Translations under genes and position numbers: made by a program
Notes under the pieces: model-generated
Database searches by the model: none
Seen by the model: the letters and a program-made list of their open reading frames with translations, nothing else
What the model was told of the DNA's origin: nothing
Part shown: positions 1-6,400 of the stretch, one piece after another
Layout of the letters: every line of letters begins with the position of its first letter
How positions within the stretch are numbered: the stretch's first letter is position 1
Assembly (NCBI GenBank): GCA_964503595.1
Contig: CAZDAM010000093.1
Span: forward strand, 1-13,291
DNA from: CAZDAM01 sp964503595
GTDB lineage: Bacteria > Muiribacteriota > UBA6191
Reading direction: 5' to 3'
Length of the DNA: 13,291 nt

Positions 1-1
1 A

Positions 2-142
2 GGAAAACGCTGTGAAGGAAGGCGGTTTTTGCACATCCATCACAGAATTCCGGTTTCAAAGGGTGGGAAAAATACGGTGGAAAATCTGATGACGCTTTGC
101 TTCAGGCATCATACTCTGGTGCACGAAAGGAGCCAGGAGTAA
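2..142 (+). CDS. HNH endonuclease, C-terminal fragment (5' end outside window)
   Basis: The plus strand is open from base 2 to a TAA at 140-142 and encodes the last 46 residues of a protein that begins upstream of the window. The peptide carries a classical HNH (His-Asn-His) metal-binding nuclease signature: a Cys near the edge, the core LHIHHRIPVSKGG, the Asn in VENLMTLC, and the final RHHTLVHE. This arrangement is typical of the C-terminal HNH domain in many bacterial proteins of about 200-400 residues. Such domains cleave DNA using one divalent metal ion; whether this one acts on phage, plasmid or host DNA cannot be told from the fragment. It has no start codon in the window. It ends convergently with the SDR gene at 295, with about 150 bases between them. 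The family call is confident; the role is not known. Confidence 0.8.
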   Translation, partial: GKRCEGRRFLHIHHRIPVSKGGKNTVENLMTLCFRHHTLVHERSQE

Positions 143-294
143 AATCATAGCAAGGAGCATTTGTTTCTGTATTTTTATGCAAATTGCTCTAGCAAAAAAT
201 TACTGGTATCACGCCCGCGGGGTTTTTGCGGAATGTTCTGGAGATGGGTCAGGGTTAAGGCTCCAGCCCCGAAGGATGTCGAGTTTCTGGATGT
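143..294. other. Convergent intergenic gap
   Basis: This 152-base stretch lies between the end of the HNH gene (+) and the end of the SDR gene (-). Two convergent transcripts should stop here, but no strong hairpin followed by a T-run is visible on either strand. Only very short stems are present, such as TTGC/GCAA near 186-197. No gene is supported. Confidence 0.5.
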
Positions 295-1350
295 TTAAAA
301 CCTCCCAGCCTCAATCAGCTGGGCGAAGAAGTCATTCATGGAATCTTTTAAGGGGCGGTAGGAAACTCCCAGCTCGCGAATGCTCTTGGAGTTGTCGGCT
401 TTCCAGGCGATTCCGACATTGGCATTGATATACCGGCGATCCAGAAGTGGATTCATCAGGGGGCCAACCAGCCAGATCAGCCATTTGGGCGTTGCCATTT
501 TGGGGAGAGGATATTTTTTGCCGTACCGGGGAATCAGAGCCTGGGCCATTTCATAGATATCTGTATTGTGGCCGGAGACAATATAACGGCCACTGGCTTC
601 GGGACGAAATGCGGCCTGATAGTGAGCTTCCGCCAGATCTCTTACATCCACCACACCAATTCCCAGGCGGGGGGCTCCAAAACGCATGGTTCCATCGCCC
701 ATCTGGGCAATGATATTGAAGCTTTCAGAAGTTGCGTTGGGATTGATTCCCGGGCCAATCACCAGGGACGGATTGATTGTGACCAGGTCCCATTCGGACT
801 GGGTTCTGGCAATTTCCCAGGCTTCTCGTTCAGCCAGAGTTTTTGAGTAGGAATAGGGCTGCACACTCCAGGAAGAGCTCGTGTTCCAGATTTCTTCGGT
901 GAAAATGCCATTGGGAGTTTTCTCGATATCAAGATTATCGCCGTATATGGCCGCACAGCTGCTTGTGACCACAACCCGCCGTACTCCCCCGACCTTTCTG
1001 GCCGTCTCAAGCACATTGCGGGTTCCCATCTTCGCTGGCTCAATCAGCTCTTTTTGGGGATCTGCAACTTTGGCAATAAAGGGGGAAGCTGTATGAAAGA
1101 CAACCTCACACCCCTTCATGGCCTCTTCGTAGGAACCATCCTTTAAAAGATCGGACTGAAAAAATATCAGTCTTCCTGGACAGTCCCGGGCCAGTTCCTT
1201 CAAATGCTGAATCCTGCTTTCCTGAAATGGATCCCGGACGGCGGCATGGACGGTATGCCCTTCAGAAAGAAGTTTTTTGACAATCCATCCGGCGACATAG
1301 CCCGTCGCTCCAGTGACCAGTACCTTTTGAGGAGAACCTGCCTGAGACAT
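295..1350 (-). CDS. NAD(P)-dependent extended SDR, dihydroflavonol/aldehyde-reductase-like
   Basis: This 351-aa cytosolic oxidoreductase belongs to the extended short-chain dehydrogenase family. Near the N terminus is a Rossmann nucleotide-binding loop, VTGATGYVAG (residues 12-21), in which the third glycine of TGxxGxxG is Ala, as is common in the dihydroflavonol-reductase/Gre2-like branch. The FHTASPF motif (85-91), the active-site serine region VVVTSSCAAIYG (127-138) and the catalytic YSYSK (Tyr166, Lys170) all match this branch. Such enzymes reduce aldehydes or ketones with NADPH or NADH; the substrate here is unknown. The ATG at 1350 has an AAGGA ribosome site that overlaps the TAA of the upstream gene, only 12 bases away, so the two are probably translated from one transcript. 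It is the last gene of a three-gene minus-strand unit. The family is sure, the substrate is not. Confidence 0.9.
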   Translation of the reverse strand: MSQAGSPQKVLVTGATGYVAGWIVKKLLSEGHTVHAAVRDPFQESRIQHLKELARDCPGRLIFFQSDLLKDGSYEEAMKGCEVVFHTASPFIAKVADPQKELIEPAKMGTRNVLETARKVGGVRRVVVTSSCAAIYGDNLDIEKTPNGIFTEEIWNTSSSWSVQPYSYSKTLAEREAWEIARTQSEWDLVTINPSLVIGPGINPNATSESFNIIAQMGDGTMRFGAPRLGIGVVDVRDLAEAHYQAAFRPEASGRYIVSGHNTDIYEMAQALIPRYGKKYPLPKMATPKWLIWLVGPLMNPLLDRRYINANVGIAWKADNSKSIRELGVSYRPLKDSMNDFFAQLIEAGRF

Positions 1351-1362
1351 AGTCTGTAATCC

Positions 1363-2181
1363 TTAATCGTTATGCTGGACTTTGATCTCGCTGAGTCTTT
1401 CACCAAACTGGGATGCAATCTGATTCACAGAGTTTCTGTGCTCCCCGGACATGACTATGTCTTCGCCGAAATGCTCATTATCATTCCACATATAGCTCAG
1501 CACCGTGACCATTCCCGGCTTGACAGTAACGTCATGAAATTTCTTGTGGCGCTCAATCTTCATTTTAATGCCTTTCAGGGATTTGAGATCCTCATCCATG
1601 TAAAAGCCATTTCTTTTGAGCATCAGTTCATGGGTTCCGGCTGGAAGTTCAAACTCACCGTAGTACTGGCTGATGATTCCATCCTTGTGACGCCCATATC
1701 CCGTTGTGGTGGTGTAGGCCGTCGTAAAATGCTTGCCCAGCCAGCCATGACCCTGATTCTTGTTCTGGTATTTGACCGAACTCTGTTCGATGTAGTTCAC
1801 ACCCTTGGATGCATCGGTACTGTAATCCAGAACCGGTATCTGACCCAGGTTCGTAGTTTTGCCCTCAGAATCCGGCCCATAAAAATCAAGAAACCCCGGC
1901 CCCTGGGCAAAATGCTCTTTGGTTGCCACCACAACTACAAGTCCCCGGCCCCGAATTTCCATCTTCTTGAAATGCTGGAGGACTTCAGGGCTCATTTGAG
2001 ATGCCGGCGCCTGAGTTGCAGAACCTCCGGCTGTTTCCGGCGTACCGGTCTTCAGCATTTCCACAATCTGTTCATTGGAAAAGCCCAACTCCTGAAGCTG
2101 ACGTACCTTCTCAAGATCTACAGCATTTCCCAACGACACAATTCCGGCAAAAAGGGCCAGACCATTTATCCAGTTTTTCAC
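1363..2181 (-). CDS. Secreted hypothetical protein with UBA/SHOCT-like helix pair and PEGA-like C-terminal half
   Basis: This 272-aa protein starts at a GTG (2181-2179) with a clear AGGAGG five bases upstream. Residues 1-20 form a signal peptide ending GNA, so the protein is exported. Just after the signal is a short helical segment (LEKVRQLQELGFSNEQIVEM) resembling a UBA or SHOCT helical hairpin. A low-complexity Gly/Ala/Thr/Pro linker follows. The C-terminal part contains ELPAGTHELMLKRNGF and VTVKPGMVTVLSY, a pattern resembling PEGA-type beta-sandwich domains found in surface and envelope proteins. No catalytic residues stand out. The gene lies between the permuted NlpC/P60-like gene (37 bases upstream) and the SDR gene (12 bases downstream). 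Envelope localisation is an inference from the signal peptide. I do not recognise a named family for the whole protein. Confidence 0.8.
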   Translation of the reverse strand: MKNWINGLALFAGIVSLGNAVDLEKVRQLQELGFSNEQIVEMLKTGTPETAGGSATQAPASQMSPEVLQHFKKMEIRGRGLVVVVATKEHFAQGPGFLDFYGPDSEGKTTNLGQIPVLDYSTDASKGVNYIEQSSVKYQNKNQGHGWLGKHFTTAYTTTTGYGRHKDGIISQYYGEFELPAGTHELMLKRNGFYMDEDLKSLKGIKMKIERHKKFHDVTVKPGMVTVLSYMWNDNEHFGEDIVMSGEHRNSVNQIASQFGERLSEIKVQHND

Positions 2182-2218
2182 GCATTCCTCCTAAAAAGTC
2201 CTAAAGCAACTTATACGA

Positions 2219-2665
2219 TCAGGAGTCACCAAGGAAGATTAAAAGCTTTCCTGGCGTAAAGTTTTCACACTGCTTGGGAAGACCAAGTGTTCTGACCACA
2301 TAGCCTACGCAGTTTGTCCTCTCAGCACGGTGAAAAAAACCGGATTGGAATCTTCCCCGGCTCAAGGTGTGAACTATGGTTCCCAGATTGTGTCCGAAGG
2401 AATACCTGAGGCGGTAGAAACTCTCCTCAAAGGACTTTCTATCAACGGAAACAGCCGGGTTTTCGAGGGCCTCAAACCGAAACCGGGGTCGATCTTTTGG
2501 GAGAAACTTCCTGGGTCCGGGAGCGTCCAGATCCCAGATGTAACCCTCTTCATCCCACAGAGCCACGTGATTGTAGAAGGAGCGGGAAAAACATCGAATC
2601 AGGGCGGGGAGTGGTCCGGGCTGCCAGACAAAAATAGGGCGCAGTACCAGATTTTCCGATTCCAT
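2219..2665 (-). CDS. Putative permuted NlpC/P60 (YiiX/YebB-like) papain-fold protein
   Basis: This protein has 148 aa when started at the ATG at 2665, which has AGAAGG ten bases upstream. An in-frame ATG at 2689 would add 8 residues but lacks a ribosome site. The protein has an early His in SFYNHVALWDEEGYIWDL (His33) and a late Cys in RTNCVGYVVRTLGLP (Cys119). The His-then-Cys order, the hydrophobic strand around the His and the helix after the Cys are what the circularly permuted NlpC/P60 group (YiiX/YebB-like) shows. Members act as cysteine amidases, peptidases or acyltransferases, often on cell-wall or lipid substrates. No signal peptide is seen, so a cytosolic location is likely. It is the first gene of the minus-strand unit and is transcribed divergently from lysS. 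The fold assignment rests on motif order only; a catalytic role is inference. Confidence 0.7.
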   Translation of the reverse strand: MESENLVLRPIFVWQPGPLPALIRCFSRSFYNHVALWDEEGYIWDLDAPGPRKFLPKDRPRFRFEALENPAVSVDRKSFEESFYRLRYSFGHNLGTIVHTLSRGRFQSGFFHRAERTNCVGYVVRTLGLPKQCENFTPGKLLIFLGDS

Positions 2666-2722
2666 ACAGTTTTTACCTTCTTCCTTCATTTCTAAAATAG
2701 CGCACTTCCCCTCTCACAAGAA

Positions 2723-2752
2723 GGGTCAATTCCCGGGCGGTTCTGTTATAAT
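2723..2752 (+). promoter_or_regulatory. lysS operon promoter, extended -10
   Basis: A perfect TATAAT hexamer lies at 2747-2752, preceded by TG one base upstream (TGTTATAAT), which makes an extended -10 element. The -35 region is poor (GGGTCA at 2723-2728, 18-base spacing), as is usual for extended -10 promoters. Transcription would begin near 2759, about 30 bases before the lysS ATG, leaving a short leader with the AGGAG ribosome site. No riboswitch or T-box fits in that space. Confidence 0.6.
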
Positions 2753-2790
2753 CCTGCGCCCAAGAATAGCGAAGAATGCAGGAGATATTC

Positions 2791-4281
2791 ATGAGTGAGG
2801 AAAACCCACGCCACCTGACTGACGAAGAACAGATTCGCCGAAGCCGCCTGGAAGAACTGAGAGCCATGGGTATCAACCCTTTTGGCCAGAAGTTTGAAAT
2901 CAGCCGCTCCATCAAGGACGCCATTGCCGAGTTTGAAAAAGCTGAAGCCGAAGGCACCCTCGAAGATCTTCCTGCCATCACCGTGGCGGGTCGCATCATG
3001 GCCAACCGCTCCATGGGCAAGGCAGCTTTTGCCAACCTCAAGGATCTCGACGCCAATATGCAACTTTATTTCCGCAAGAACGAACTGGGCGAGCAGTTTG
3101 ATGTTTTCGACAAGCTCTATGTCGGGGATCTGATTGGGGTACAGGGCAAGGTTTTTCGCACTCAGAAACAGGAAATCACATTAAGGGTGGAAAGCTTCAC
3201 CGTTTTGAGCTGCGCTCTCAGACCCCTTCCGGAAAAATTCCATGGTCTGACGGATAAAGAGCAGCGCTATCGCCGCCGCTATGTGGATCTGATTGTAAAT
3301 GATGAAGTTCGCCAGACCTTTGTCAGGCGCTCGAAAATGGTTTCTTCAATCCGCCGCACCCTGGATTCCATGGGTTTTATGGAAATGGAAACACCGGTTC
3401 TGCATGCTATTGCCGGTGGAGCTGCTGCCCGCCCGTTCAAAACCCATCACAATGCACTGGATATGCCATTCTTCATGCGTATTGCCACTGAGCTTCACCT
3501 AAAAAGGCTTCTGGTGGGAGGGCTTGAAAAGGTTTATGAACTGGGACGTATTTTCAGAAACGAAGGCGTGAGCCACAAGCACAATCCTGAATTCACGACC
3601 ATTGAGATCTATCAGGCCTATGCGGATTACCATGACATGATGGAAATCACGGAAATCCTGTTTGAAAATGCCGCAAAAGAAGCCACAGGAAGTACGGAAG
3701 TTGAATTTGGTGGACATACCATCAGCTTTGCCCGTCCCTGGAAACGGATCGGGTATCTGGAATCCATTGTCGAAAAAACCGGCCTGAGTCTTGAGGATCT
3801 GAAGGATGTGGAGAATGTCCGGGCTGCCTGTAAAAAGCACAAGGTCGATGTGGATCTGAAACTGCCGATTGGCAAGCTCTACGATGAACTCTTCGGGGAA
3901 CTGGTCGAGCCAACCCTGATTCAGCCAACCTTTGTGATTGACTACCCCATTGAGAATTCACCACTGGCAAGACGCATTGAGGATCGTCCTCACCTGACCT
4001 ACCGATTTGAAGGTATGGTTGCCGGCATGGAAGTGGCCAACGCCTTTACCGAGCTTAACGATCCGATCGATCAGCTGGAGCGTTTTGAGCAGCAGATGAA
4101 GGATCGGGCCCAGGGTGATGATGAAGCCCATGAGATGGATCAGGACTTTGTCGAATGCCTTGAATACGGAATGCCACCTGCGGGGGGGCTGGGCATTGGA
4201 ATCGATCGAATGGCCATGCTATTATCCGGCAACGACTCCATTCGGGAAGTCATTTTGTTTCCGCATATGCGCAATCGATGA
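2791..4281 (+). CDS. lysS: Lysyl-tRNA synthetase, class II
   Basis: The 496-aa enzyme charges tRNA-Lys with lysine using ATP, in the cytosol. The chosen ATG at 2791 has AGGAG six bases upstream; an in-frame ATG at 2776 has no ribosome site. An N-terminal OB-fold anticodon-binding domain runs roughly over residues 60-145 (ITVAGRIMANRSMGKAAF onward). It is followed by the class II catalytic core: motif 1 around METPVLHAIAGGAAARPF, motif 2 with GRIFRNEGVSHKHNPEFT (FRNEG at 255-259) and motif 3 GLGIGIDRMAM (from residue 466). Length and motif order match bacterial LysS (E. coli 505 aa). The gene stop overlaps the ATG of the microcompartment vertex gene (ATGA), so lysS heads an operon with two BMC-related genes. 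The extended -10 promoter just upstream probably drives all three. Confidence 0.98.
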   Translation: MSEENPRHLTDEEQIRRSRLEELRAMGINPFGQKFEISRSIKDAIAEFEKAEAEGTLEDLPAITVAGRIMANRSMGKAAFANLKDLDANMQLYFRKNELGEQFDVFDKLYVGDLIGVQGKVFRTQKQEITLRVESFTVLSCALRPLPEKFHGLTDKEQRYRRRYVDLIVNDEVRQTFVRRSKMVSSIRRTLDSMGFMEMETPVLHAIAGGAAARPFKTHHNALDMPFFMRIATELHLKRLLVGGLEKVYELGRIFRNEGVSHKHNPEFTTIEIYQAYADYHDMMEITEILFENAAKEATGSTEVEFGGHTISFARPWKRIGYLESIVEKTGLSLEDLKDVENVRAACKKHKVDVDLKLPIGKLYDELFGELVEPTLIQPTFVIDYPIENSPLARRIEDRPHLTYRFEGMVAGMEVANAFTELNDPIDQLERFEQQMKDRAQGDDEAHEMDQDFVECLEYGMPPAGGLGIGIDRMAMLLSGNDSIREVILFPHMRNR

Positions 4282-4574
4282 TACTGGCGATCGTCAAAAA
4301 AGCAGTGATTTCTACTGTAAAGCATCCAAGCCTGGAAGGCCGCAAGCTTTTCTGGGTTCAGCCGGTTACCCCTGAACTTGAGGAACGCGGGGATGCTTTT
4401 ATTACCATTGATGCCGTCAAATCCAGAGCCGGTAATCTGGTTCTGGTCAATAAGGAAGGCGGCGGCACCATGGAAGTTCTGGGCCTGAAGGATTCTCCGG
4501 TCCAAAGCGTTATTGTGGGAATTGTGGACAAAGTCCGCATGCAGGAACCAAAACAAGGGAGCAAATCGGCATGA
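4278..4574 (+). CDS. EutN/CcmL-type bacterial microcompartment vertex protein
   Basis: This 98-aa protein matches the EutN/CcmL (BMC-P) family, whose pentamers cap the vertices of icosahedral protein shells such as ethanolamine, propanediol and carboxysome compartments. It begins MILAIVKKAVISTVKHPSLEG, then KLFWVQPV, then GDAFITIDAVKSRAG and NLVLVNKEGGG, and finishes with SPVQSVIVGIVDKV, the usual order of conserved family segments. The usual DAVGAG stretch reads DAVKSRAG here, which is a variation. The ATG overlaps the lysS stop by four bases, and no separate ribosome site is visible, so translation is probably coupled to lysS. Its own stop overlaps the ATG of the aldolase fusion in the same way. 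No hexameric BMC-H or trimeric BMC-T shell gene is in this window, so the rest of the shell must be encoded elsewhere if it exists. Confidence 0.92.
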   Translation: MILAIVKKAVISTVKHPSLEGRKLFWVQPVTPELEERGDAFITIDAVKSRAGNLVLVNKEGGGTMEVLGLKDSPVQSVIVGIVDKVRMQEPKQGSKSA

Positions 4575-5938
4575 GCCAACGCGATGAACTGATTGAAAGA
4601 GTAACCCAGGAAGTCATGCGTATTTACGGAGTCGGTGGAGCTCCTGCCCCCCAGGCAGCAGCCCCCGCTCCTGCCATGCGGGTGATCAAGGGAAGCGGTG
4701 CTGCCGCTGTGCTGGCAGCTCAGGCCGCCGAGCTCAGCACGGATCCGGCCCAGTCCTGCCTGGTTCTTGTTTCCGGAAGTTCCCGCCTTGCTGATGCCAC
4801 CATCTCCCGCTTTCATGAAGTGCGCAAGCGCTTTCGTAAAGCCCGAGTCCTGATGTCGGAAAACGCCAAATCCCTGTACCAGACAGCCCGCCGTCCATTT
4901 GCCGGATTTGAGCATGTCTTTGGAAGCGACGGCCTCGACGAACTGGCTGCCTACGATCAGTTCATCCTGCTCAATCCGACCCTGAATACCCTCTCCAAGA
5001 TGGCCTCCCTCCAGGCTGACAATGTTGTCGCCCGGGTAGGGCGTCAGGCTCTTTTGTGGGGAAGGCCCACCAGCATTCTTCTTGAAGAGATTCCGGCTCT
5101 TCCGGAAGCCATGATGGATGAATTCAACGCCATCATCCAGAAACTGGTTCGTTTCGGCTACCAGTTTCCTGAAGGTCTGCCAGAAGCCAGTGCCAATCAG
5201 GCCGCTGCTCCGGTTCCGACCTTCACTGCTCCCAGCCTGCCAGGTCCGGTACCCGAAGCTCTGGTTTCACGAAACGGAGGCATCACCGGTCTGATTGATC
5301 ACACCCTTCTGAAACCCGAAGCCAGCCGCAAAGCTATCCGGGAGCTCTGCTCCGAGGCCATGGAGCACGGCTTTTTCTCAGTATGCGTCAATACTTTCTG
5401 GGTTCGTGAATCTGCCCAGATGCTTCAGGGTAGCGATGTCAAAGTCTGTACGGTGGTTGGTTTCCCTCTGGGGGCCATACCGACAGAAATCAAGGCTCTG
5501 GAAACCCGTCAGGCCATTTCCGATGGTGCCGGTGAAATTGACATGGTCATGAATATCGGTGCCATGAAAAGCGGCGATCACGAAACCGTAAGAAAGGACA
5601 TTGCCGCCATTGTGGAAGCTGCTCAGGGCAAAGTCGTCAAAGTGATTCTGGAAACCGGCCTCTTAAGCCGCGAAGAAATCCTGATTGCCTGCAAGCTCTC
5701 CAAGGACGCTGGCGCTCATTTCGTCAAAACCTGTACCGGTTTTGCCAAGGGAACCGCAACCGTTGAGCATATCAAGCTCATGCGCAGCGCAGTTGGCCCC
5801 AATATCGGGGTGAAAGCCTCCGGTGGTGTCCGGGACAGGGAAACTGCAGAAGCTCTGGTCAAAGCCGGCGCCAATCGCATTGGAGCCAGCTCTTCCGTGG
5901 CCATTGCCAAAGGACAGCGCGGCACTTCCGGTTACTAA
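4571..5938 (+). CDS. Fusion of putative BMC encapsulation peptide, flavoprotein-like domain and deoxyribose-phosphate aldolase
   Basis: This 455-aa protein has three parts. Residues 1-20 (MSQRDELIERVTQEVMRIYG) can form an amphipathic helix like microcompartment encapsulation peptides, followed by an Ala/Pro-rich linker (23-35). Residues about 60-200 resemble the HFCD flavoprotein fold: a first strand CLVLVSG, then ILLNPTLNTLSKMASLQAD (132-150), which parallels the flavin-site NT...K.A...AD pattern. After a second Ala/Pro-rich linker, residues 236-455 are a DeoC class I aldolase, starting GITGLIDHTLLKP. The catalytic residues are present: Asp324 in EIDMVMN, the Schiff-base Lys386 in FVKTCTGF and Lys415 in GVKASGGV. 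DeoC splits 2-deoxyribose-5-phosphate into glyceraldehyde-3-phosphate and acetaldehyde. Ordinary DeoC proteins have about 220-260 aa, so the first 235 residues are an addition. The gene has AGGGAG at 4556-4561 and overlaps the vertex gene by four bases. Encapsulation and flavin binding are inferences. Confidence 0.9.
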   Translation: MSQRDELIERVTQEVMRIYGVGGAPAPQAAAPAPAMRVIKGSGAAAVLAAQAAELSTDPAQSCLVLVSGSSRLADATISRFHEVRKRFRKARVLMSENAKSLYQTARRPFAGFEHVFGSDGLDELAAYDQFILLNPTLNTLSKMASLQADNVVARVGRQALLWGRPTSILLEEIPALPEAMMDEFNAIIQKLVRFGYQFPEGLPEASANQAAAPVPTFTAPSLPGPVPEALVSRNGGITGLIDHTLLKPEASRKAIRELCSEAMEHGFFSVCVNTFWVRESAQMLQGSDVKVCTVVGFPLGAIPTEIKALETRQAISDGAGEIDMVMNIGAMKSGDHETVRKDIAAIVEAAQGKVVKVILETGLLSREEILIACKLSKDAGAHFVKTCTGFAKGTATVEHIKLMRSAVGPNIGVKASGGVRDRETAEALVKAGANRIGASSSVAIAKGQRGTSGY

Positions 5939-6034
5939 ACCCTGTTTCAAAGTGTTCCCTGAAACGATGCAAGGTTCCGTCAATTTCCCAGGATGCTGGC
6001 TGAAGGCAGGTTCCCAAGATTCACTTCTGTCATA
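5939..6034. other. Convergent gap between aldolase fusion and yccF
   Basis: These 96 bases separate two convergent genes. A 6-bp stem GTTTCA/TGAAAC (5944-5949 with 5960-5965) with a 10-base loop occurs just after the aldolase stop, but no T-run follows. It is therefore at most a weak candidate terminator. No gene is supported here. Confidence 0.4.
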
Positions 6035-6400
6035 TCAGCGGATGCGCGCTCCGAATGGCATCAGGCACAGTCGGGCCATTTTGGCGTGCTGAATCGCAAA
6101 TGGAATTCCGATGATGGTTACCGCACAGGTGATTGCGAAAGTCAGATGGGTAATCACCAGGCCAACCCCGCCAAAAACAATCCAGATGATATTAAGGAGC
6201 AGACTGATGTTTCCGGAGCCCCTGTCCTCAATCTCGCTTCCGAATGGAAAAAGCGAAAACGAAGCCATCTTGAAGCACTGCATGCCAAAAGGAATCCCCA
6301 CAACTGTCAGGCAGAGAATCAACCCGGCAAAGGCATACTGAAGGGCAATGATGACACCACCACCTAAAATCATCCAGAGTATATTAAGTATCAGATTCAT
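6035..6400 (-). CDS. YccF-family inner-membrane protein with two repeats
   Basis: This 121-aa membrane protein is built of two copies of the YccF domain. The first copy has LNILWMILGGG and VVGIPFGMQCFKMASFSLFPFG; the second has LNIIWIVFGGV and IIGIPFAIQHAKMARLCLMPFG. Each copy contains hydrophobic stretches long enough to cross the inner membrane. The family is widespread and its molecular function is not established. The start at 6400 was chosen because GAGGGG lies four bases upstream and the repeat begins right after the Met. A longer reading from 6481 would add 27 residues unlike the family. The gene overlaps the 3' end of the alpha/beta hydrolase by 17 bases, which suggests translational coupling in one minus-strand unit. 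Confidence 0.9.
   Translation of the reverse strand: MNLILNILWMILGGGVIIALQYAFAGLILCLTVVGIPFGMQCFKMASFSLFPFGSEIEDRGSGNISLLLNIIWIVFGGVGLVITHLTFAITCAVTIIGIPFAIQHAKMARLCLMPFGARIR

Noticed and set aside
59..163. Minus-strand short frame beginning MLLAMILLLAPFVHQSM that looks like a signal peptide
   Set aside because: It ends after 34 codons, lacks a good ribosome site, and lies opposite the HNH-encoding plus strand, which has a strong family motif. The hydrophobic run is a shadow.
1372..2259. Long plus-strand frame of 295 codons antisense to the 272-aa secreted protein gene
   Set aside because: The minus-strand gene has AGGAGG, a signal peptide and tight spacing within a transcription unit. The plus frame shows no recognisable domain, and its composition looks like antisense translation.
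4358..4915. Minus-strand frame of 185 codons opposite the vertex and aldolase genes
   Set aside because: It runs across two well-recognised genes on the other strand and has no domain signature or ribosome site.
5944..5965. Hairpin GTTTCA/TGAAAC after the aldolase stop as a terminator
   Set aside because: The stem is only 6 bp, the loop is 10 bases, and no T-run follows, so it does not meet the rule for an intrinsic terminator.
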